Shown: piece after piece, positions 33,105-44,100 of the stretch
Layout of the letters: the number at the start of each line of letters is the position of its first letter
Position numbering within the stretch: position 1 is the first letter of the stretch
Assembly (NCBI RefSeq): GCF_030269925.1
Contig: NC_085127.1
Coordinates: 3,851,501 to 3,915,500, forward strand
Source: Bombyx mori
Lineage: Eukaryota > Arthropoda > Insecta > Lepidoptera > Bombycidae
Direction of reading: 5' to 3'
DNA: 64,000 bases
Position numbers and translations under genes: made by a program
The notes under the pieces: model-generated
Databases searched by the model: none
Told to the model about the DNA's origin: nothing
What the model saw: only the letters and a program-made list of their open reading frames with translations

Positions 33105-33270
33105 TAGACCTAAGAAGAAATGGATGGATTGTGTGAAAGACGATATGGGTAGGAGGGGAGTGAGCGAAGAAATGGTATATGATAGAAGAGTATGGAAGGA
33201 GAAAACATGTTGCGCCGACCCCAGGTGACTGGGAGAAGGGCAGGATAATGATGATGAATGATATGTAATA
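33105..33270 (+). pseudogene. RTE-clade LINE C-terminus and 3' end
   Basis: Encodes KKWMDCVKDDMGRRGVSEEM followed by VYDRRVWKEKTCCADPR and a stop, the usual last residues of RTE-clade proteins. ATGATGATGAATG follows, a short version of the ATG-repeat tail typical of this clade. Related ends lie at 49605-49770 and 58655-58725. Confidence 0.68.
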
Positions 33271-34008
33271 CTTCAGAATTAATAAACAATAAAATACTTA
33301 ATTGAGGTTTCTTTAATATAATAAGAAAATAACATTTAAAACCCTTAATCTCTTGTAAAATTCAAATAAAAAATGAAACAGTACTATTATATATGTACTA
33401 TACAAAACTGAACTCTATTTCCACTGAATGACAGACGGTGAGTGAGTGTTTCCGTCTAAAAAATTTTTTTTTAAAACTAAAGAGTTTAAGGGTTTTAAAT
33501 GATAGCTGTAGGCTCTAGAATGTTTCCTCACACAGCTTAATAAAATTTCGTAATGACTTGTCAATACTTTGATAAACGCTGCGTGAGGAATATTCTTTTA
33601 ACAGACAGAAACAAAGCAATTCACATTTCTCTACCAGATTCAACGTTCCGCTTTGCAGTGAGGTCAGTCCTTTGCATTCCTCTCCCCATCTAGTTCAGTC
33701 CTCGAAAACTCTTGAAATTCTTTAACGTAATCGAAATCAAATAAAACAATGCGCATAAAAATATTCGGTGGCAGCCCTATGCGTAGCACGCGCACGACAC
33801 CGAAAGGTGTAAAGTGTTCATAATTTGACTAATGTAAGGAACGCAATATAACAGAGTTTTGTTACTGTGGAAATGCATTAATTTAGGGTGAAATGCGGCA
33901 ATAAAGCTCGGCGCCCTTTGAAGTGCGCACGATGAACAAAACGTGTACGTACGTACGCCTTTGTGGATGTATTTAATTTTACCACGAGGTTATTGCTATA
34001 GTACAATA
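33271..34008. other. Stretch without a recognised gene
   Basis: No recognised repeat or frame. Confidence 0.45.
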
Positions 34009-34221
34009 CTAGCGACCCGCCCTCGCTTCGCTTCGGAAACATTAAAACACACATGAAACCAAAAATATAAAAAATAAATAAATAAAAATAGTAGCCTATG
34101 TTCATCAGGGACAATGTCGGATTCTAATGGAAAAAGAATTTTTCAAATCGGTCCAGTAGTTTCGGAGCCTATTCGAAACAAACAAACAAACAAATCTTTC
34201 CTCTTTATAATATTAGTATAA
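34009..34221 (-). mobile_element. Helitron-like element, family H4, short version
   Basis: The minus strand ends GAGGGCGGGTCGCTAG before T, and starts near TATACTAATATTATAAAGAG at 34221. It carries CAAATCGGTCCAGTAGTTTC and repeated AAAC words. Non-coding; the 78-codon frame across it is not a gene. Confidence 0.5.
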
Positions 34222-34239
34222 ATATGGCAAAACATTCGG

Positions 34240-34476
34240 GGCCTAGGGCTGAGTAGAAGAAGAAGTAGAAGATTATACAAAGTGGGAATGAGTTGCTCGC
34301 TCCGGGCATTTCAATATTGCAACAATTGTTACGTTATAATACTCATTGTAAAAATGAATATTTAAAAAAAAGACATGCCCGCTGAGTTTCTTGCCAGCTC
34401 TTCTCAGGACGGAGGCTAGTTTTTGTGAATTGGCGGTAGTTCTTTTTGACGTTCAACAAGTATGTACTTTCATTTA
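34240..34476 (+). mobile_element. 3' end of LINE family 4
   Basis: ACAAAGTGGGAATGAGTTGC, GCCCGCTGAGTTTCTTGCCA, TTCTCAGGACGGAGGC and TTGACGTTCAACAAGTATGT match the reversed element at 57037-57661. The tail is cut by the Helitron-like insertion at 34477. Confidence 0.62.
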
Positions 34477-34768
34477 TCTCTATATATAAAAATGAATTGC
34501 TGTTCGTGCTAGTCTCGCTAAAACTCGAGAACGGCTGGACCGATTTGGCTAATTTCGGTCTTGAATTATTTGTGGAAGTCCAGAGAAGGTTTAAAAGGTA
34601 GATAAATATGAAAATTCTCGGAATTAAATAAAACTAACAATTTTGTTTTCTCTTTGATGTGTCACCCGTCGGACGGATTCCTTTTGTTTGCTTTAAGTTT
34701 ATTTTATACAAAAGTTTAGGTCTTCTATTTATCGATTGAGGCACTACGAAGTCTGCCGGGTCAGCTAG
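34477..34768 (+). mobile_element. Non-autonomous Helitron-like element, family H1
   Basis: Starts TCTCTATATATAAAAATGAA after an A and ends CCGGGTCAGCTAG before a T. Similar along its length to 474-751, but slightly longer through small insertions. It interrupts the LINE family 4 end to its left. Confidence 0.6.
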
Positions 34769-34776
34769 TGTTGAAT

Positions 34777-34812
34777 TTTTTTTTTGATTGTTTGATTGAT
34801 TGATTGATTGAG
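34777..34812 (+). repeat. T-run and (TTGA)n microsatellite
   Basis: A poly(T) run is followed by several TTGA units. It may be the remains of a LINE tail. Confidence 0.7.
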
Positions 34813-34998
34813 TAATTAATATGAAGCTACGCCACGCTGTGCTATTACAGATTCACTGATCTTAATAGAAGACAAAGGAAACATGGCCTTTGTGACCATT
34901 GATTATGGGATAAACGGTGGTTTCAACGGACAGCTACTATCAACAGACTACGTGCTTAACTTCCTAGAATTTCTCAAGTGATGCTACAACCAAAATGC

Positions 34999-35245
34999 TT
35001 TACTGGTGGTAGGACATCTTGTGAGTCCGCACGGGTAGGTACCACCACCCTGCCTATTTCTGCCGTGAAGCAGTAATGCGTTTCGGTTTGAAGGGCGAGG
35101 CAGCCGTTGTAACTATACTGAGACCTTAGAACTTATATCGCAAGGTGGGTGGCGCATTTACGTTGTAGATTTCTATGGGCTCCAGTAACCACTTAACATC
35201 AGGTGGGCTGTGAGCACGTCCACCCATCTAAGCAATAAAAAAAAA
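34999..35245 (+). repeat. Bm1 SINE, 5'-truncated
   Basis: TACTGGTGGTAGGACATCTT through GAAGCAGTAATGCGTTTCGG to GCAATAAAAAAAAA. No tRNA-like head. Confidence 0.87.
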
Positions 35246-37064
35246 CCGCTCACAGTTCAATGTGATTTTCGGAGCAAAACTTTCTGAGAGAATCTTAACC
35301 GAGCATAGCACTGCGTAGCGTAGCATCGCTTAGTGTCGACTACTCGCCACTTATTTAAATGACTAATCAAGATCAAGCTACTATCAATCTACTTAACTGT
35401 CTTATTAGAGTAAAATGCCTGTTAACATAATGCAAATAAAGACTTTTATTTCCTTTTGTTTTCAACCTCTATTTACGCTAGATTAATTTACAGGTGAGAT
35501 AATAGTGTGCCAATAAAAACTCGTACAGAAATTGGATATAAAATACAAAAAATAAATGATTCATAATTCAAAGTCAAATATATTATCAAGGCCACGACAC
35601 ACATACCTACCGTAACTTAAATTTCCACCTTTTCAAAATTGAAAACTATAAGTAAACCGTAATAAAAAAAATTCTCTCTTCTCTTTCTGTTCTTTCTTTT
35701 TCTCTTACCTCAGATTATTCTTGTTTATGTTTATATAATAAATTTTAAATAAATAAAATTAAATAAAATTATTCCACTCTACTACTTTTACTCTTCTTTT
35801 CCAAAATCTTCTTTATTATAATAATTAAAAATCAACTGACACCTTTTTTACGCCTTGCTCTTTTAACCGTCTTCTCACTCTTCCTTTTCTGTGTCATTCT
35901 CTTTTCGCTTTCTTGCCGTTTTGTTTCACTCACATCTTAACACTCCGTTCCACATTCTTTTCATAAGTTCCATTCTTACCAATCCTACAAGAATTATGTA
36001 TTTGTATATGTTTAGATCCCATTAGAAATATTATAAGGTTTCGAATTTATTTTAAGAATAATAATATTAGTTATAACCAACGTTTACTTCGAGTTAAATA
36101 AATCAGAAATGATTTTTTGTCTCTGCTAAAAAGAAATTAAATGCGTCTGCCGCAGTTTCGTTAGATAATGAACAAGATAAAATAAGAAACACTTCTTATC
36201 AGTAGTGACTAAAAATATGTTTTTGCATCAAAATTCAATGTTGTTTTATTGTTTTTTTTTTTTCTCTCTACAAACCTAGAAATAAATCAAATATAGAAGT
36301 AATTTCTAATAACTATTGTCGAGATAAAATCGAATATAGAAAAAATATATTCAAGTACCAATAAAGTAAAGTAAAATTTTCCCGGCGATCTATTATTATG
36401 TTTCAATTCAAATCGTTACCTGCGCAGATGTTTACATGAGAATTCTTGAACACCTTTCGAGCATACCAATTTTTTTTTCCAACAGCCTCAAGCACTTAGG
36501 GACTTTCTACACTTATTCGCGTCACGTATAAACGATTTTCAAGTGTCGCGCAAAGACCCCGCGAATTCTTATTTCGACCCGATTTCTTAACAACGTATGC
36601 TTTTTTAGTCTCGAAAATCCCTTACAGAGGGTGAAATTATTTACTTGTTTAATATAGTTGGATTTGGAAGTCGAGTCACGCGTTTGCCGGAGGTGGGACG
36701 ACTTATTCATGACAGCGACGGCTTGAAGAAGTGTGTATAATCTCTAATGTTTTTCGACAGTTGCCTTTTTGGCTTATGAATTATAAGTTACTTTCTTGTC
36801 GTTTTTAAACTATTCATAGTATATTTTAACCCGACCATCTTAGCCCAACATAAAAAGAATGTGTGGAATTTTCGAAATTACTTTTTTATTCAACTCAGCA
36901 ATTTCGGAGACATTCGCTTCTAAAGTTGGAAAAAGTGCGTGTCTCATTTTTCTGAACTTCGTACAATTGGAAAGAAAATAATTTCTGTGAACAGACCTCT
37001 CAAAATATGCTTCGAAATAAATGCTACAACAAAATAACACGAGTTCTGTCCGTGTGTATATATG
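35246..37064. other. Long stretch without a recognised gene
   Basis: Very AT-rich, including a pyrimidine-rich strand bias at 35670-35960. No credible frame, RNA gene or known repeat. Confidence 0.45.
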
Positions 37065-37244
37065 TACCTAGTCAGGTCATAAATTCTGTCACATGTTTAA
37101 TATAAAATAATTGAAACAAGTTTATTCATTATGTAACCATTCATATACCAAAATGAACTTAACAAAACATAGATTCTTATGACACTAAAGTTTATTCAAA
37201 ATGACCTCCGTGATTTTGAACACAGGCCTTCAATCTGCGCGGCC

Positions 37245-37273
37245 AGTCGTCTATCGCAGCACGATAGACGACT
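37245..37273. repeat. 12-bp perfect palindrome made by an insertion
   Basis: AGTCGTCTATCG (37245-37256) and CGATAGACGACT (37262-37273) are perfect inverted arms around the 5-base loop CAGCA. The other two mariner copies have only the first arm. The extra 20 bases look copied from the opposite strand, followed by a short direct repeat. Confidence 0.85.
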
Positions 37274-38252
37274 CCATGACGAGGACGAGGTCCATGTCAA
37301 TATCGGCGGCTGCCTTAATCAAGGATGTCTTGAGTGACTCCAAATTGGGATGAGGCTTTGAGCACGCCTTTTCCTCCAAGTGTTGCCATATCTTGTAATC
37401 TAACGGATTCAAATCTGGACTGGAGGAGGGCCAGTCTTCGTGCCGGATGAAGTCGATTTCACGCGCCGCCAGCCAGTCTTGTGTGCTCTTCGCTCTATGA
37501 GCTGGCGCCGAATCTTGTTGGAATACCCAGTGCCTGTTATTGAACATGGTATGAGAAACAGGTTCCACAAGGTTCGTCAGGACTGTATTTTGATACACAA
37601 CTGCATTCGTTTTTACACCTTTCTCACAAAAATGTACCTCTGTTAAGCCCCAATAAGAAACTCCCAACCATACGATGAGCGAGGATGGAAAATGACCTCG
37701 TTGGACACGCGGAATACGGTTGCTCGCTTCTTCACTACTGTGTGCGTACACCTTATCATTTTGTTTGTTGTAGCTCTCTTCTACGGTAAAAGTTTTTTCA
37801 TCCGAAAAAAGAATTTCCCGATATTTTTTTCCCGCGTACCGTTTCAACAAAGCGCGGCATCTCTTCAGTCTCAGGTCCATTAGACGAGCATTCAAACGAT
37901 GTCCTGTTTTTCTTCGAAATGCCCGAAGCCCTAAGTCTTCATTTAACACCCTTTTCACCGTGGTTCTGCTTAACCCCATCTGAAAGGCCAACAGTTTCTG
38001 CTTACGTTTGGGATGTCTTTGAATTCGCGCCTTCACAGCTTTTATCACTGCTGGAGTCCTAACAGACCGAGGGCGACCACTTCTTGACCTGTCATCTACA
38101 CTAGAGTCTTCATTGTATCGTTTGATGGTATGATAAACGAATCTTTTGGTTATATTCAAATTTTTCAGTGTGTTAAAAATTTGAATTGGCGCGTAACCGC
38201 AACGATGCAACGCAATAACTGCAACACGGTCTTCTTTAAGCGTCCACTCCAT
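37251..38252 (-). CDS. maT-like transposase, nearly complete, altered C-terminus
   Basis: Catalyses cut-and-paste movement at TA sites by binding the element ends. It has 333 residues from MEWTLK at 38252; the frame opens 20 codons earlier, but the other copies support this start. The N-terminal half carries two helix-turn-helix-like DNA-binding units (about 1-110, with the SGRPRSVRTP linker near 58-67). The catalytic acids are D151 (FSDEKTF), D247 (QQDSAPAH) and D285 (NPLDYKIW), i.e. DD37D. A 20-base insertion at codon ~323 replaces the last 24 residues seen in copy 2 (RAAIDDWPRRLK...) by 10 unrelated ones. Activity is uncertain. Confidence 0.85.
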   Translation of the reverse strand: MEWTLKEDRVAVIALHRCGYAPIQIFNTLKNLNITKRFVYHTIKRYNEDSSVDDRSRSGRPRSVRTPAVIKAVKARIQRHPKRKQKLLAFQMGLSRTTVKRVLNEDLGLRAFRRKTGHRLNARLMDLRLKRCRALLKRYAGKKYREILFSDEKTFTVEESYNKQNDKVYAHSSEEASNRIPRVQRGHFPSSLIVWLGVSYWGLTEVHFCEKGVKTNAVVYQNTVLTNLVEPVSHTMFNNRHWVFQQDSAPAHRAKSTQDWLAAREIDFIRHEDWPSSSPDLNPLDYKIWQHLEEKACSKPHPNLESLKTSLIKAAADIDMDLVLVMESSIVLR

Positions 38253-38457
38253 ATTTAAAAATGAGTTAAATTCTATAAGTATACATTTTTTATTTTCATG
38301 ATTCGAATTCAATAAACTTTTTTGTGGCCAGCATTCTAAAAGAAAAGTTTTTACTGTGTGACAATACTTATGACCTGACTAGTTATATACATATGTGTAT
38401 GTACTTGTCTATTTAAATTTTGTTTTTTACATTTAGTTCTGATTTCGTGTAGACATT

Positions 38458-38590
38458 TTTTTTTATTGACTTTGTAGGCAGACGAGCGTACGGCCCACCT
38501 GATGGTAAGTGGTTACCGTCGCCCATAGACTTCAGCAATGCCAGGAGCAGAGCCAAGCCGCTGCCTACCGCTTAATACTCTCCACAAACC
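38458..38590 (-). mobile_element. 3' end of LINE family 3
   Basis: Poly(T), then TGTAGGCAGACGAGCGTACG, GCCCACCTGATGGTAAGTGG, CCAGGAGCAGAGCCAAGCCG and CCGCTTAATACTCTCCACAA: the reverse of 4085-4225. Confidence 0.7.
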
Positions 38591-38826
38591 ACATTAACCA
38601 AAACTACTTATCGATGCAATTTCGCGTTTTTTATTGTCGCTATCATTCGTTTTGATGTTTCGAATAACTTAAAGTTTTCTTAGTCACGGATAGCTAAGGG
38701 GTTGGTTATTCGTAGTGAGGGGAGCGTAACATTGCAAGATGCTGCGTAAGAAGACTTTGTCCAAAGTGAACCGACACGATAGTGACAATCGAAATCCGCC
38801 GGATGCGGTCTGCGGTGGACCCGTCG

Positions 38827-40638
38827 TTTTTTTTTTTTTTTTTTCTACAGGAGAAAATCGCCGGATCGCCACCCGCGCGGCAGGTGGGGTATGTGGGAGT
38901 TGAACCTCACTAAAAACTCCTGCCGCTCACAGCCGGCGCCCTACCTCGGACCGGGCCGGAGCCCAGTCGGGGCTATTGAAACGGCGGGACAGGGTTGACG
39001 CAGAGCACATTACATCCATCCCACCGTCCCACGGACGCCGGACCGGTGGCCGCCAGCGAAACGACTACTGGTTCCCTCGTTCAGCGGGCCGAGAGCCCGC
39101 TTTGATGGCGCCGCGTTACACCTTCCCCCAGAGCGGTCGGGGGAACGCGGTCTACCATCACCCGGCTTCCTATTGCGGGTGAGCGTGCAGAGCACGCCAC
39201 CCCTCGTCTGGGTCCCTCCCCGCACAAAACGGGTGGGACCCCTAGCTCTTAGGGGGCCAGGTCACGGATACGACCCCGGTCCCGACCCCCTGCTCGGCGG
39301 CGGCGGGTTTCTGCGTAGTGAGGAGAGCTTTCCCTCACTCGCCCCGCCGCCTCCTTCTGCGAGATGGTGCACTCGCAGAAGTCGAGCATAGCCTTCCATG
39401 ACTCATCGCTGCCAAGCATCGACGCCACGACGCCAGGCAGCGACAAGTCAGGTCCTATCTTTGCGACCAGGACACGGCGCTGCACCTCCCAAGCGGGGCA
39501 GACAGCGAGCGTATGCTCCGCCGTGTCCAGGTCGTGTCCACAATGGTGACACCTCGTCGTCGGCTCAGCCCCTATCCGGCGCAGGTACTTCCCGAAGCAT
39601 CCGTGCCCGGTCAGCACCTGCACCAGACGAAAGGTGAGACGTCCCTCGCCACGATTCACCCAGTCATCAAAGACCGGGTAAACCGCCTCGACGGTCCGTA
39701 GCCCCCACGTGGGGTTGGCCAATCGCCTCGACCACGACTCGAGCACGGACCGCCGAGAATGGGCCTTCCGCGCGCGCAGCTCACTCTCGGGGACACGCGC
39801 CACGCCCCGAGCACGAAGCTCGCTGCGCCACCGATAGTCGGCAGCGAGCGACTCCGCCTCCAGCTCCCATGGCGGCGTCCCCGCCAAAACACACGCCGCC
39901 TCGAAGGAGACGGTGCGATATCCGCGGATGACCCTGATGGCAACGGTGCGCTGCGGCCGGCGCAAGAACCGAGCCATAGTGGCCCGGTTGCGCGGCTCAG
40001 CCCACACAGGTGCACCGTACAGGGCCATCGATCGCACCACCCCCGCGTAGAGACGGCGCACAACCTGATCCGGTCCCCCAATATTCGGGAGCAGCCGGCT
40101 CAAAGAACCGGCCGTCCCCATCAATCGGGGGACCAGCTCCGCAAAGTGAGCACGAAAGTCCCACCGGCTGTCCAACACGAGGCCGAGGTACTTCAACTGC
40201 ACCCCGACCCCTATCCGGACGCCTCCAACCACGATGTGGGTGTCAACGGGTGGCGCCCTCCGCGGCCCGTGAAACCACAGAGCCTCGGATTTATTGAGCG
40301 CCACGTCGAGACCCAGCCTCCTTATCCTTCCGACGACGAGGGCCACTCCCGCTGTGGCGAGACGGGCAGACTCCCTAAAATCATCCCCCCGGGCCACGAC
40401 CAACGTGTCGTCCGCGTAACAAATAACGCGGAGGCCCGGGAGGAGGGCGCCCCTCAGCACCCAGTCGTACCCGATATTCCACAAGAGGGGGCCGAGAACC
40501 GACCCCTGCGGAACACCACGCACGACCGGAAAACGATGAAGGGTCCCACCGTACCCGGTACATACGACCGACCTGGCCCCCAAATAGGACCCAACCAGCC
40601 GGCGGAGGTAGAGGGACACTCCATGCCTCTCCAGTGCA
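38827..40638 (-). mobile_element. R1-clade LINE copy B, 5'-truncated
   Basis: Flanked by the 14-bp duplication CGGTGGACCCGTCG at 38813-38826 and 40639-40652. The tail is an 18-base T run (poly(A) on the minus strand) at 38827-38844. GC-rich throughout. It begins within the reverse transcriptase domain and runs to the 3' UTR, which shares the ACAGGAG...CCGGCGATTTTCTCCTG layout with copy A. Confidence 0.9.
39249..40638 (-). pseudogene. R1-clade LINE ORF2, C-terminal part
   Basis: Open from the truncation point (frame RALERHGVSLYLRRLV) to a stop at 39249. It keeps RGVPQGSVLGPLLW, the YADD active site (CYADDTLVVARG), KYLGLVLDSRW and a long C-terminal region. The latter holds the R1-clade CCHC motif CHHCGHDLDTAEHTLAVC (C-x2-C, H, C). 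The end is basic. The endonuclease and the first reverse transcriptase motifs (palm with the LDIANAF block) are absent, so it cannot act alone. The open frame runs on into host DNA at its 5' side by chance. It overlaps many opposite-strand shadow frames caused by its GC-rich codons. Confidence 0.88.
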
Positions 40639-40705
40639 CGGTGGACCCGTCGTAGCGTACATTGGAAGAAACCTATTTTATCCCAGAGTATTGTCATTCG
40701 AATGA

Positions 40706-41499
40706 CGATATTTTTAAGTTTATTTTAACCTTCTTCAGTAATAATGTAAAAATGTAAGTTTTTTTCCCCAATAAATCCTCATTATGTACTAAAAATCCTC
40801 ATTTAATAATACAAATACAACAATCTCATTAATAATTCAATCGACGGGTATCAATTTATTCAAATTGAATCCACAACAGATTTACAACTTTACTCATTAT
40901 TCGACACAATTTTAATATAATTTATCCAACACTAAGATATTACCCAGGCTTTCGTTCTATTGACTTAAACATCCTTAATACGCGAGAGCAATCTAAATTT
41001 GTAAAGAAATATCAAGAAGTGGCCGTCTGTGCGTGCTGTGAGCCCCATCATCCTTCCATTTCTGCGTTTAATATTGAGACGACCTACAGAACGATATTTG
41101 GGAATCCCCCTCCTTATCTCTCTCCATGATTTAGAGACCGATTTACATATCCCATCATTAAAATACGGGTTCACTATGCGAATTACTCATTAATGGACGT
41201 GTTGAAAGCTTCTAAATGACGAGTATATTATTGGTTTTAAAAATCTAACTACGTGAACAAATTTTCTTACAAAAAAAAACAGATATAGATCGAGATTCGT
41301 CGTTTCTAATTGCTAAATCATTGGACTCCTCAGATTTCGAGTATTAATGTTGAAAAGCGTAATCCTCACAAAATAAAGGGTTTATCGTAATTGAGGAATA
41401 ATCTGTTTATAATTTATTTAATTTTACAGAGTGTTCTATTTTAACACAAGAAAGTGTTATAAAGCATTTGATTATTAATGAGTTCTCATCATATCTTTT
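40706..41499. other. Stretch without a recognised gene
   Basis: AT-rich. A 69-codon minus-strand frame (40965-41174) is not recognised. Confidence 0.45.
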
Positions 41500-41830
41500 T
41501 TTCCCAACCTAATCTCTGGTGGTCTGGGGCTTTTCTGGCTTCGCAAGGCTTCGGTAGGTGAGTTCGCGGGCTGAACCTAAAGAACATACTAACACTGGCC
41601 CTAGAAAGAGCAGTGCTTCGCTGAATCTACCACTGGGGCGGAACTACTGAGAAGATCCGACGAGAAACTCAATGGGTTTTATCCATGGGTTAGGATGCAC
41701 ATCGAACTCTTTGCATTCGACGAGAACGATGACCGGTGCTCGGAATGCCTAAAAGCATCGAGAGTGGATCAGGAGGATCTCACATGACATGCTTAAGGCA
41801 ACGGCGGCTATGCGTTGCCCCATCACCAGA
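41500..41830 (-). pseudogene. Jockey-clade LINE family 2: 3' UTR and ORF2 C-terminus
   Basis: The plus strand reads, in reversed order, GTAGGTGAGTTCGCGGGCTG, AGAGCAGTGCTTCGCTGAAT, the hairpin (TACTGAGAAGATCCGACGAG...ACTCAATGGG), then the basic C-terminal coding region (GACGAGAACGATGACCGGTG...GATCAGGAGGATC). No poly(T) is left at the 3' side. Confidence 0.65.
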
Positions 41831-41854
41831 GTCGGAAATGTAATTCTAAGGAGC

Positions 41855-42093
41855 TGTTTTCTTTTGCTTAGATGTGTCGATGAGCTCACAGCCCACCTGG
41901 TGTTAAGTGAAGCCCATAGATATCTACAACGTTAATGCGCCACCCACCTTGAGACATAAGTTCTAAGGTCTCAAGTATAGTTACAACGGCTGGTCCAACC
42001 TTCAAACCGAAACGCATTATTGCTTCACGGCAGAAATAAGCAGGGTGGTGGTACCTACCCACGCGGACTCACAAGAGGTCCTACCACCAGTAA
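41855..42093 (-). repeat. Bm1 SINE, 5'-truncated
   Basis: T-rich start, TTGCTTAGATGTGTCGATGA, GCTCACAGCCCACCTGGTGT to CCTACCACCAGTAA. A small deletion removes the GTTACTGG word. Confidence 0.85.
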
Positions 42094-42699
42094 AAAGAGG
42101 CTAGAATAGGAGGTTCATCGTAGCACACCGCTTTCTCCAAGAAAGAATTCCTGATATTTCAACGTTATTACAAGCACCATGACCACAGTTAGACTGAAAA
42201 CTACAGATAAACTTTAGAAGCAAACGGAGCTATCCACTCATCCTAATCTGTTCTTTGATGTTACTCCTAAAACTCGATAGCTCGCTCTGACAAAATACAC
42301 TAACATTATTGACAGATTTGAAAATTCATTGTTCTTTACGTAATGCTGGGTCGCACATGATAATGTATAGCCATCTCCCATTAGATTTGAATAGTAATCT
42401 TTTTTTTTTTAGAGTTCCGTATCGACGTACCACCGTTTTATTTCTCACGTAAAGAAATCATGCGATCTGGTCGCAAAGGCTTGAAGTTATAGAGTAGGAC
42501 TGAGACTTCGATCGCATGTCGGAATATAGATGGCGACATTCTGCATAATATTGTCCACTTTCAAACCATAGTTTTCTACCTACATAATGATTTCGTTTGC
42601 TTTTCTTCTCACTATTTTTATCACAGCTATTTAAAAATCATTCATTCAATCATATCAATCATTCAAATATGTATATTCAATTTGAACATTGATTTTGAA
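42094..42699. other. Stretch without a recognised gene
   Basis: No feature recognised; AT-rich. Confidence 0.45.
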
Positions 42700-42898
42700 T
42701 ATAGACACAGCCCACTGACTATCTCGCCGGATCTTCTCAGTGGGTCGCGTTTCCGATCCAGTGGTAGATTCTTCGTAGCACTGCTCTTGCTAGGGCCAGC
42801 ATTAGCAACACACCCGGTTTGAACCCCGTGAGCTCACCTACACGTCAAGGAAAGCTGATATAGCCTTTTAAGGTTATCAGCATAGGTAGGTAAAAAAA
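42700..42898 (+). mobile_element. Jockey-clade LINE 3' UTR, family 2
   Basis: CACAGCCCACTGACTATCTC, GCCGGATCTTCTCAGTGGGT, GGTAGATTCTTCGTAGCACT, GAGCTCACCTACACGTCAAG and GGTAGGTAAAAAAA. Only the 3' UTR is present. Confidence 0.7.
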
Positions 42899-43673
42899 AT
42901 CTTGATACTTAGTACCAAAGTACGAACAAGGGTCAACGAATTAAGCCTTGGTCATCCGTGGTCAGGTGACCTGTAAAGTATTTGATACATCGAAATTAAT
43001 GGCAAATAAAAAGCCGACATTAAGCCGTAATAGTCGTTTTATTTAAGTCTATGACTCGCGAAAACCGAAGGAAATACTCTAACGAAGGTATCGGTAATGA
43101 CTCCTTAAACTTCCTTAAGGATACAAGGCATCCATCTCTGCGTCGTTCCTAATAAATCATGCGGCGTCGGCATCTTAATATCTTAACTTGGCACTTCCGT
43201 TTTGTTGATGATTAAAATTTTACTCGACTTGTGGTTCCTTTGGTAGCGTTAATTTTGTACGACGGTAAATTACCCGTAGCGGTCCAAGTTTTGATGGAGG
43301 CTGTTTACTCTCCAAGAAGCCGTCGAAAATATTTTAATATGTAAATTGTAATGTGGCCGTGCGATGTGACGCGGCTTTAAGAATAAGGTGGTATTATTGA
43401 TTCAAATACGAATGAAACATTGACAAAAATGGGGCTTTTGTGTATACGAGATTTTGCACACTGAGCCTAGCCTCTGAAACGTTTTGATGGCGGTTTTTAA
43501 TGGTGCATTTTTGTTATGCTTTTTTCTTAATGTTGGTATTATTCGATTACCGATGGTCACTAAAAAGTCTCCGTCGGCTTCAATGTCGTTATATGAATGA
43601 TGATGCTGTACACTGCATCGAAATATTATACCACCGATATTTTAGATACTTAAGAACAAAATTCGTCGTAGAA
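42899..43673. other. Stretch without a recognised gene
   Basis: No repeat or convincing frame. The 62-codon frame at 43500-43688 runs into a Bm1 head and is not called. Confidence 0.45.
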
Positions 43674-44100
43674 GTCGTCGTGGCCTAAAGGATAAGAGGT
43701 CCGGTGCATTTGTATCTTGCGATGCACCGGCGTTCAAATCCCGCAGGCGGGCACCAATTTTTCCAATGAAATACGTACTTACAAATGTTCACGGTTGACT
43801 TCCACGGTGAAGGACTAGCATTGTGTAATAAAAATCAAACCCGCAAAATTATAACTTGCGTAATTACTTGTGTTAGGGGCTCTTGTGAGTCCGCACGGGT
43901 AGGTACCACCATCCTGCTTATTCCTGCCTTGAAGCAGTAATGCGTTTCGGTTTGAAGGGTGGGGTAGCCGTTGTAACTATACTGAGAACTTAAAACTCAT
44001 ATCTCAAGGTGGGTGGCGCATTTACGCTGTAGACGTCTATGCGATCGAGTAACCACCTAACACCAGGTGGACTGTGAGCTTGTCCAACCAACCAGGCAAT
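43674..44100 (+). repeat. Bm1 SINE, full length
   Basis: The tRNA-like head lies at 43674-43750 (A-box region GTCGTCGTGGCCTAAAGGAT, B-box-like GGCGTTCAAATCCC). The middle follows (GTTGACTTCCACGGTGAAGG; TAATAAAAATCAAACCCGC), then the body to ACCAGGCAAT. The copy then meets a T run instead of the usual A tail, which is unusual. The head should carry the pol III promoter; this is known of tRNA-derived SINEs. Confidence 0.9.

Larger units (their letters stand above)
37067..38383 (-). mobile_element. maT-like (DD37D) mariner transposon, copy 3
   Basis: Ends CCTAGTCAGGTCATAA and (reversed) ACTAGTCAGGTCATAA with TA at 37065-37066 and 38384-38385. It is longer than the other copies mainly through a 20-base insertion in the transposase 3' end (see 37245-37273). 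It is the best preserved of the three. Confidence 0.88.
38739..40705 (+). other. Short ORF interrupted by the R1-clade LINE copy B (tentative)
   Basis: If the LINE and one target duplication are left out, an ATG at 38739 opens a 46-codon frame ending in TGA at 40703-40705. It starts MLRKKTLSKVNRHDSD. The piece left of the insertion spans 38739-38826, the right one 40653-40705. The flanking DNA (38690-38826) is richer in CpG than most non-repeat DNA here. A GTAAGAAG word shortly after the ATG could be a splice donor. An open run of this length can arise by chance, and no family is recognised. Confidence 0.2.

Noticed and set aside
39759..40655. A 298-codon plus-strand frame across R1-clade copy B.
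   Set aside because: It is the antisense shadow of the reverse transcriptase frame that carries YADD and CCHC motifs.
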